Assembly: GCA_028281825.1 (NCBI GenBank)
Contig: JANQJC010000037.1
Span: forward strand, 1-37,885
Direction of reading: 5' to 3'
Length of the DNA stretch: 37,885 nucleotides
DNA from: Flavobacteriales bacterium
GTDB lineage: Bacteria; Bacteroidota; Bacteroidia; JANQJC01
The notes under the pieces were generated by a model that saw only the letters and a program-made list of their open reading frames with translations, was not told where the DNA came from and did no database searches. Positions 34,921 to 37,885 of the stretch are shown here, in pieces. A program made the translations under genes and the position numbers. Position 1 is the stretch's first letter, and the number at the start of each line of letters is the position of its first letter.

Positions 34921-35493
34921 TTAGGTAAGCTCCTTATACCTAAAACAATCCACCACATGATCATTGACCATACCAGTGGCTTGCATGTGTGCATATACTA
35001 CGGTTGAACCTACAAACTTAAAGCCTCGCTTTTTCAAGTCCTTGCTCAGGGTATCGGATATCTCAGTTGTTGCGGGTATGTCTTTCAGGGTTTTGCGCTT
35101 ATTGATGATGGGCTTACCCCCTACAAAACCCCAAATGTATTTATCAAAGCTACCGAACTCTTCCTGTACTTTCATGAAGGCTTGTGCATTGGTAACAGCA
35201 GCCCTCACCTTAAGTTGATTGCGAATGATACCCGGGTCTTGTAGCAGGCTTTGTATCTTATCTTCGTTATATTGGGCTACTTTCTTGTAATTGAAGTTGT
35301 CAAAGGTTTTTCGGAAGTTTTCCCTCTTGCGCAGCACCGTTATCCAGCTTAAACCTGCTTGAAAGGTTTCCAGTGTAAGAAACTCAAATAGCTTCCTCTC
35401 ATCATGCACAGGCACACCCCACTCTGTATCGTGATAATGGTTGTATAGCTCATCATTCTGGCCTGTCCAGCCGCAGCGTATCACTTTGGGCAT
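34921..35493 (-). CDS. tag: DNA-3-methyladenine glycosylase I
   Basis: The 190-residue repair enzyme excises 3-methyladenine from alkylated DNA. The N-terminus RCGWTGQNDELYNHYHDTEWGVPVHDE (as RCGWTG and YHDTEWGVP) carries the Cys and His zinc ligands of Tag; ETFQAGLSWITVL forms the alkyl-base pocket; NDHVVDCFRY near the C-terminus supplies the second His and Cys ligands. Length matches E. coli Tag. It starts 2 nt after the stop of the Kazal protein gene on the same strand and is probably co-transcribed with it, an odd pairing. Confidence 0.95.
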   Translation of the reverse strand: MPKVIRCGWTGQNDELYNHYHDTEWGVPVHDERKLFEFLTLETFQAGLSWITVLRKRENFRKTFDNFNYKKVAQYNEDKIQSLLQDPGIIRNQLKVRAAVTNAQAFMKVQEEFGSFDKYIWGFVGGKPIINKRKTLKDIPATTEISDTLSKDLKKRGFKFVGSTVVYAHMQATGMVNDHVVDCFRYKELT

Positions 35494-35495
35494 AT

Positions 35496-35987
35496 CTACT
35501 CAATAGTGTGTTTTACAAATTTCTTGATAGTAAAGTAATCTCCTACCTGCGCCATCACTATATATATACCCCTCTCATACAGGCTCACATCCAGTATCAA
35601 TTCTTGCCTTGTAATACCTGCATTGGTCTGGTAATTGTCAAAGTAATAGAGGTTACCGTCCAGGTCATAGATATAAAGGTTAACAGGTGTTTCGTCAAAT
35701 TTGGTTACTAGTGTAAGAAACAAATCATAAGCCACGGGGTTGGGATAGAAGTCAAAATCAACCAACTCACATGGCCCATCCAGCCATTGCAATAGCCCAT
35801 TGCTACGGGCAAAACATTGATTGCGATAAGTTGTTCCATCGCAGCCACAAGTAGGTGTATAATCTGCATAATTACAATTAGGCCCCACTACTATAAGTAG
35901 GCTATCCACGCAACCAAAGCTGGTTTGTGCGATTGTTCCCAAGGCAAAAAGTGGGATAGATAAAAGGCTTAGTAATAAGTTTCTCAT
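35496..35987 (-). CDS. Secreted Kazal-type domain protein with T9SS sorting domain
   Basis: The 163-residue protein has a signal peptide (about 1-21), a single Kazal-like domain (about 26-73) and a T9SS type A sorting domain (about 78-163, FDFYPNPVAYDLFL). Six Cys (26, 38, 47, 49, 58, 73) and the core CGCDGTTYRNQC fit the Kazal serine-protease-inhibitor fold. The reactive loop after Cys38 reads NYADYTPT, one residue longer than in classical Kazal domains; the likely P1 is Tyr40, suggesting a chymotrypsin-like target if it inhibits at all. The ATG at 35987 is chosen because a -7 element overlaps the alternative TTG at 35999. Confidence 0.85.
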   Translation of the reverse strand: MRNLLLSLLSIPLFALGTIAQTSFGCVDSLLIVVGPNCNYADYTPTCGCDGTTYRNQCFARSNGLLQWLDGPCELVDFDFYPNPVAYDLFLTLVTKFDETPVNLYIYDLDGNLYYFDNYQTNAGITRQELILDVSLYERGIYIVMAQVGDYFTIKKFVKHTIE

Positions 35988-35996
35988 GTTCAGTGA

Positions 35997-36004
35997 CAAA
36001 TGTA
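35997..36004 (-). promoter_or_regulatory. -7 promoter element of the Kazal-tag operon
   Basis: The minus strand reads TACATTTG, an exact TAnnTTTG match, 9 nt before the ATG; the leader would be only a few nucleotides. Confidence 0.55.
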
Positions 36005-36030
36005 AGCAACAACAAGCAATATCAAGGCAT

Positions 36031-36060
36031 AAAAAAAGGGAACCGTTTTGGCTCCCTCTT
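36031..36060 (-). terminator. Terminator of the thrS-infC-rpmI-rplT operon
   Basis: On the minus strand GGGAGCC-AAAAC-GGTTCCC (one G-T pair) is followed by seven T residues, 20 nt after the rplT stop. Confidence 0.87.
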
Positions 36061-36080
36061 TCAACGGGTTATCGTAGTAT

Positions 36081-36425
36081 TTATTTTACTTTCTCTACAA
36101 TTGCTTTGAAAGCTTCAGGGTTGTTCATAGCTAAGTCAGCCAAAACCTTCCTGTTTATCTCAATACCATTAGCGTGTAGCTTACCCATCAATTGTGAATA
36201 AGATAAACCGTGCTCCCTGGCACCAGCATTAATCCTTTGTATCCACAATGAGCGGAACTCACGTTTTTTGGCTCTTCTGTCTCTGTATTGATATTGCAAG
36301 CCTTTTTCAACAGCGTTTTTAGCTACTGTCCACACATTTTTCCTTCTTCCGAAGTATCCTTTTGCTTGCTTAAGGACCTTTTTTCTTTTTGCGCGGCTCG
36401 CTACCGCATTTACCGACCTAGGCAT
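36081..36425 (-). CDS. rplT: 50S ribosomal protein L20
   Basis: The 114-residue basic protein opens [19 protein letters not shown] and contains [12 protein letters not shown] and [19 protein letters not shown], all typical of bL20. It binds 23S rRNA early in 50S assembly and in other bacteria also represses its own operon. An 85-nt spacer with no Shine-Dalgarno separates it from rpmI. Confidence 0.98.
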   Translation of the reverse strand: MPRSVNAVASRAKRKKVLKQAKGYFGRRKNVWTVAKNAVEKGLQYQYRDRRAKKREFRSLWIQRINAGAREHGLSYSQLMGKLHANGIEINRKVLADLAMNNPEAFKAIVEKVK

Positions 36426-36510
36426 CTTTTTTAGTTTTTTGGTAAGAGGCGTCCCTACTGCTACTTCGGAAACTTAATACCCAATCCCTGGTTAAACAAT
36501 TAAACTTAAA

Positions 36511-36711
36511 TTACTTACCTACATTTAAGAGAAGCTTGATGTTACCTTCGTCAGACTTGTGCACCTGGCCAGTCTTAGTAAGGTTGTGCTTTCTTTTAGT
36601 AGACTTCTTAGTAAGGATGTGGCTTTTGAAAGCGTGTTTCCTCTTGATTTTTCCAGAACCAGTAAAAGAGAATCTCTTTTTAGCGCTGGAATTTGTTTTC
36701 ATTTTTGGCAT
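36511..36711 (-). CDS. rpmI: 50S ribosomal protein L35
   Basis: The 66-residue, strongly basic protein opens [20 protein letters not shown] and has the bL35 core [24 protein letters not shown] (seen as [11 protein letters not shown] and KSTKRKHNL). It lies 32 nt after infC in the conserved infC-rpmI-rplT order. Confidence 0.97.
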   Translation of the reverse strand: MPKMKTNSSAKKRFSFTGSGKIKRKHAFKSHILTKKSTKRKHNLTKTGQVHKSDEGNIKLLLNVGK

Positions 36712-36743
36712 GACTACTATATATACTTATTTACTTTTCTACT

Positions 36744-37301
36744 TTACTTTTTGCCAGGGCTTTTAGGTGCAATAATGATAAACATCTTTTTACCTTCAAG
36801 CTTTGGCATCATTTCTACCTTACCCAAGTCTTCCAGTTCTTGAGCAAATTTGAGTAGTAATATCTCTCCTTTCTCTTTATAAACTATTGACCTACCTCTG
36901 AAGAATACGAAGGCCCTCACCTTTGCACCTTCTTCTAAAAACTTTTGAGCGTGCTTCAACTTGAAGTTAAAATCATGCTCATCTGTATTGGGACCAAAGC
37001 GAATTTCTTTTACAACTATCTTACTCGCTTTGTTCTTTATCTCTTTCTGTTTCTTCTTTTGCTCGTACAGAAACTTCTTGTAGTCCATCACCTTACACAC
37101 TGGTGGGTCTGCTTTAGGTGCTATCTCTACCAAGTCAAGCCCTGCTTCTTCTGCTATTGCAAGGGCATCTCTTAGTGAGTGAACTTCAGGTTCTTGCCCT
37201 TCAACTACAACACGTACTTTTGGGGCAGTTATCCTTTCATTAATCCTGTGTGGATCTTCAGGTTTCCTGTAACGTGGTCCTCTTCTCAAATTTTTTCTAA
37301 T
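36744..37301 (-). CDS. infC: Translation initiation factor IF-3, ATT start
   Basis: The protein keeps the 30S subunit free and checks the initiator codon. Seen are PHRINERI (N-terminal domain), [27 protein letters not shown] (interdomain region), and the C-terminal VKEIRFGP and FFRGRS. The annotated start is ATT at 37301, giving 185 residues ([24 protein letters not shown]). A perfect AGGAGG lies 5 nt before it; the next possible start, TTG at 37289, would be 17 nt away. AUU initiation is the known self-regulating feature of infC in enterobacteria. The gene begins 13 nt after thrS. Confidence 0.95.
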   Translation of the reverse strand: MRKNLRRGPRYRKPEDPHRINERITAPKVRVVVEGQEPEVHSLRDALAIAEEAGLDLVEIAPKADPPVCKVMDYKKFLYEQKKKQKEIKNKASKIVVKEIRFGPNTDEHDFNFKLKHAQKFLEEGAKVRAFVFFRGRSIVYKEKGEILLLKFAQELEDLGKVEMMPKLEGKKMFIIIAPKSPGKK

Positions 37302-37306
37302 TAAAA

Positions 37307-37312
37307 CCTCCT
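37307..37312 (-). promoter_or_regulatory. Perfect Shine-Dalgarno of infC
   Basis: AGGAGG on the minus strand, 5 nt before the ATT at 37301. It decides the infC start. rpmI and rplT in the same operon have no such sequence, as expected for Bacteroidota. Confidence 0.85.
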
Positions 37313-37314
37313 AT

Positions 37315-37885
37315 TTAAAATTCAATCAATTTCTCTTTTGCCTCATTTTCAACCAATTCGGCAAAGCCTTCTACACTATATTCACCCAAATCACCTTCAC
37401 CTTGTTTGCGCAGGGAAAGGGTTTCGTTTTGTTCTTCTTTCTCGCCAACGATAGCCATAAATGGTATCTTTTTCACTTCGGCATCACGTATTTTTCTGCC
37501 CACCTTTTCGTTCCTTTCGTCAACGAGGGCGCGAATATCGTAATTTTTTAGCAGATTAGAAAGTTTTTTCGCGTATTCATTATACTTTTCGCTAATCGGC
37601 AAAATGATGAGTTGTTCGGGTGTTAACCACAAGGGGAATTTACCTTCACAATGCTCAATCAAAACAGCTACAAATCGCTCCATTGAACCAAAGGGCGCCC
37701 TGTGTATCATTACTGGGCGGTGCTTTTGATTATCGCTACCAGTGTACTCCAATTCAAAGCGCTCAGGCAAGTTGTAATCTACCTGTATGGTACCCAGCTG
37801 CCACTCACGCCCAATGGCATCTTTCACCATAAAGTCGAGCTTGGGGCCATAGAAGGCTGCCTCTCCATACTCTACAACGGTGTTC
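37315..37885 (-). CDS. thrS: Threonyl-tRNA synthetase, C-terminal part (runs off the window)
   Basis: The last 189 residues of ThrRS are present, running off the window edge. Catalytic core motifs [31 protein letters not shown] and motif 3 ([18 protein letters not shown]) are seen, followed by the anticodon-binding domain ([44 protein letters not shown]). It charges tRNA-Thr. It is the upstream gene of the thrS-infC-rpmI-rplT operon; the stop lies just before the infC Shine-Dalgarno. Confidence 0.97.
   Translation of the reverse strand, partial: NTVVEYGEAAFYGPKLDFMVKDAIGREWQLGTIQVDYNLPERFELEYTGSDNQKHRPVMIHRAPFGSMERFVAVLIEHCEGKFPLWLTPEQLIILPISEKYNEYAKKLSNLLKNYDIRALVDERNEKVGRKIRDAEVKKIPFMAIVGEKEEQNETLSLRKQGEGDLGEYSVEGFAELVENEAKEKLIEF

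Noticed and set aside
36426-36510. L20-type autoregulatory RNA in the rpmI-rplT spacer
   Set aside because: The 85-nt spacer shows only a 4-bp candidate pairing (GGTA/TACC); no convincing 23S-mimic fold could be drawn.
1-37885. Prophage, IS element, integron, toxin-antitoxin or defence island
   Set aside because: No transposase, integrase, restriction, Cas or toxin-like product was found on either strand; gene content is core metabolism, envelope and translation.

Overview
The window is a chromosomal stretch from a member of the Bacteroidota (Flavobacteriia/Cytophagia-like; genus not resolved). Three things point there. Many genes are preceded by the phylum's -7 promoter element TAnnTTTG instead of a sigma70 -10 box, and almost none has a Shine-Dalgarno sequence. 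Several exported proteins carry type IX secretion (T9SS) C-terminal sorting domains, and a porT-like gene is present. The family content also fits: CarboxypepD-reg TonB receptor, DUF5916 protein, OmpA-like proteins. No rRNA, tRNA, CRISPR array, prophage or IS transposase was seen; this is mostly core chromosome with short degenerate intergenic repeats.

Layout. 1-390: start of a minus-strand gene (probably a TonB-type receptor) behind a cobalamin riboswitch, divergent from proC. 1374-5364: small exported proteins, a VOC-fold protein, HMG-CoA lyase and a T9SS cargo protein. 5415-9553: pyrD and a TonB-dependent receptor, divergent from a DtxR/MntR-type metalloregulator; a perfect inverted repeat lies between the two promoters. 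9645-14491: an OmpA-like protein, then a three-gene glycosylation-type operon (GT-C-like membrane protein, polyprenyl-phosphate-sugar synthase-like GT2, SAM methyltransferase). 14488-19908: small envelope proteins and the minus operon menG/ubiE - porT-like - COG2509 flavoprotein. 19912-23759: DUF5916 outer-membrane-type protein divergent from ruvX-def-TPR lipoprotein. 23952-30063: an in-frame acyl-CoA dehydrogenase/SCP2 fusion, a PQQ-type sugar dehydrogenase lipoprotein, an alpha/beta hydrolase, a membrane-anchored J protein and a RecQ helicase with its zinc cluster near the C-terminus. 30067-35987: a full-length Arg-gingipain-like C25 protease with T9SS signal, a small exported protein, yebC, a lipoprotein, tag and a Kazal-type protein with T9SS signal. 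36081-37885: thrS-infC-rpmI-rplT, where infC appears to start at ATT behind a perfect Shine-Dalgarno.

How the parts connect. Secretion is the main theme: one T9SS-associated gene (porT-like) and three T9SS cargo proteins (3934-5364, the C25 protease, the Kazal protein). The metalloregulator/receptor pair looks like a self-contained metal-uptake switch. The riboswitch suggests cobalamin-controlled uptake just outside the window.

Most notable observations: the gingipain-like protease with its catalytic and S1-pocket residues intact; a family of about 105-bp MITE-like elements with matching ends and a hairpin at a fixed internal position; the metalloregulator operator; the ACAD-SCP2 fusion whose linker looks like a former intergenic leader; and the ATT-initiated infC. 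I did not find a wholly new multi-gene defence or mobile system.
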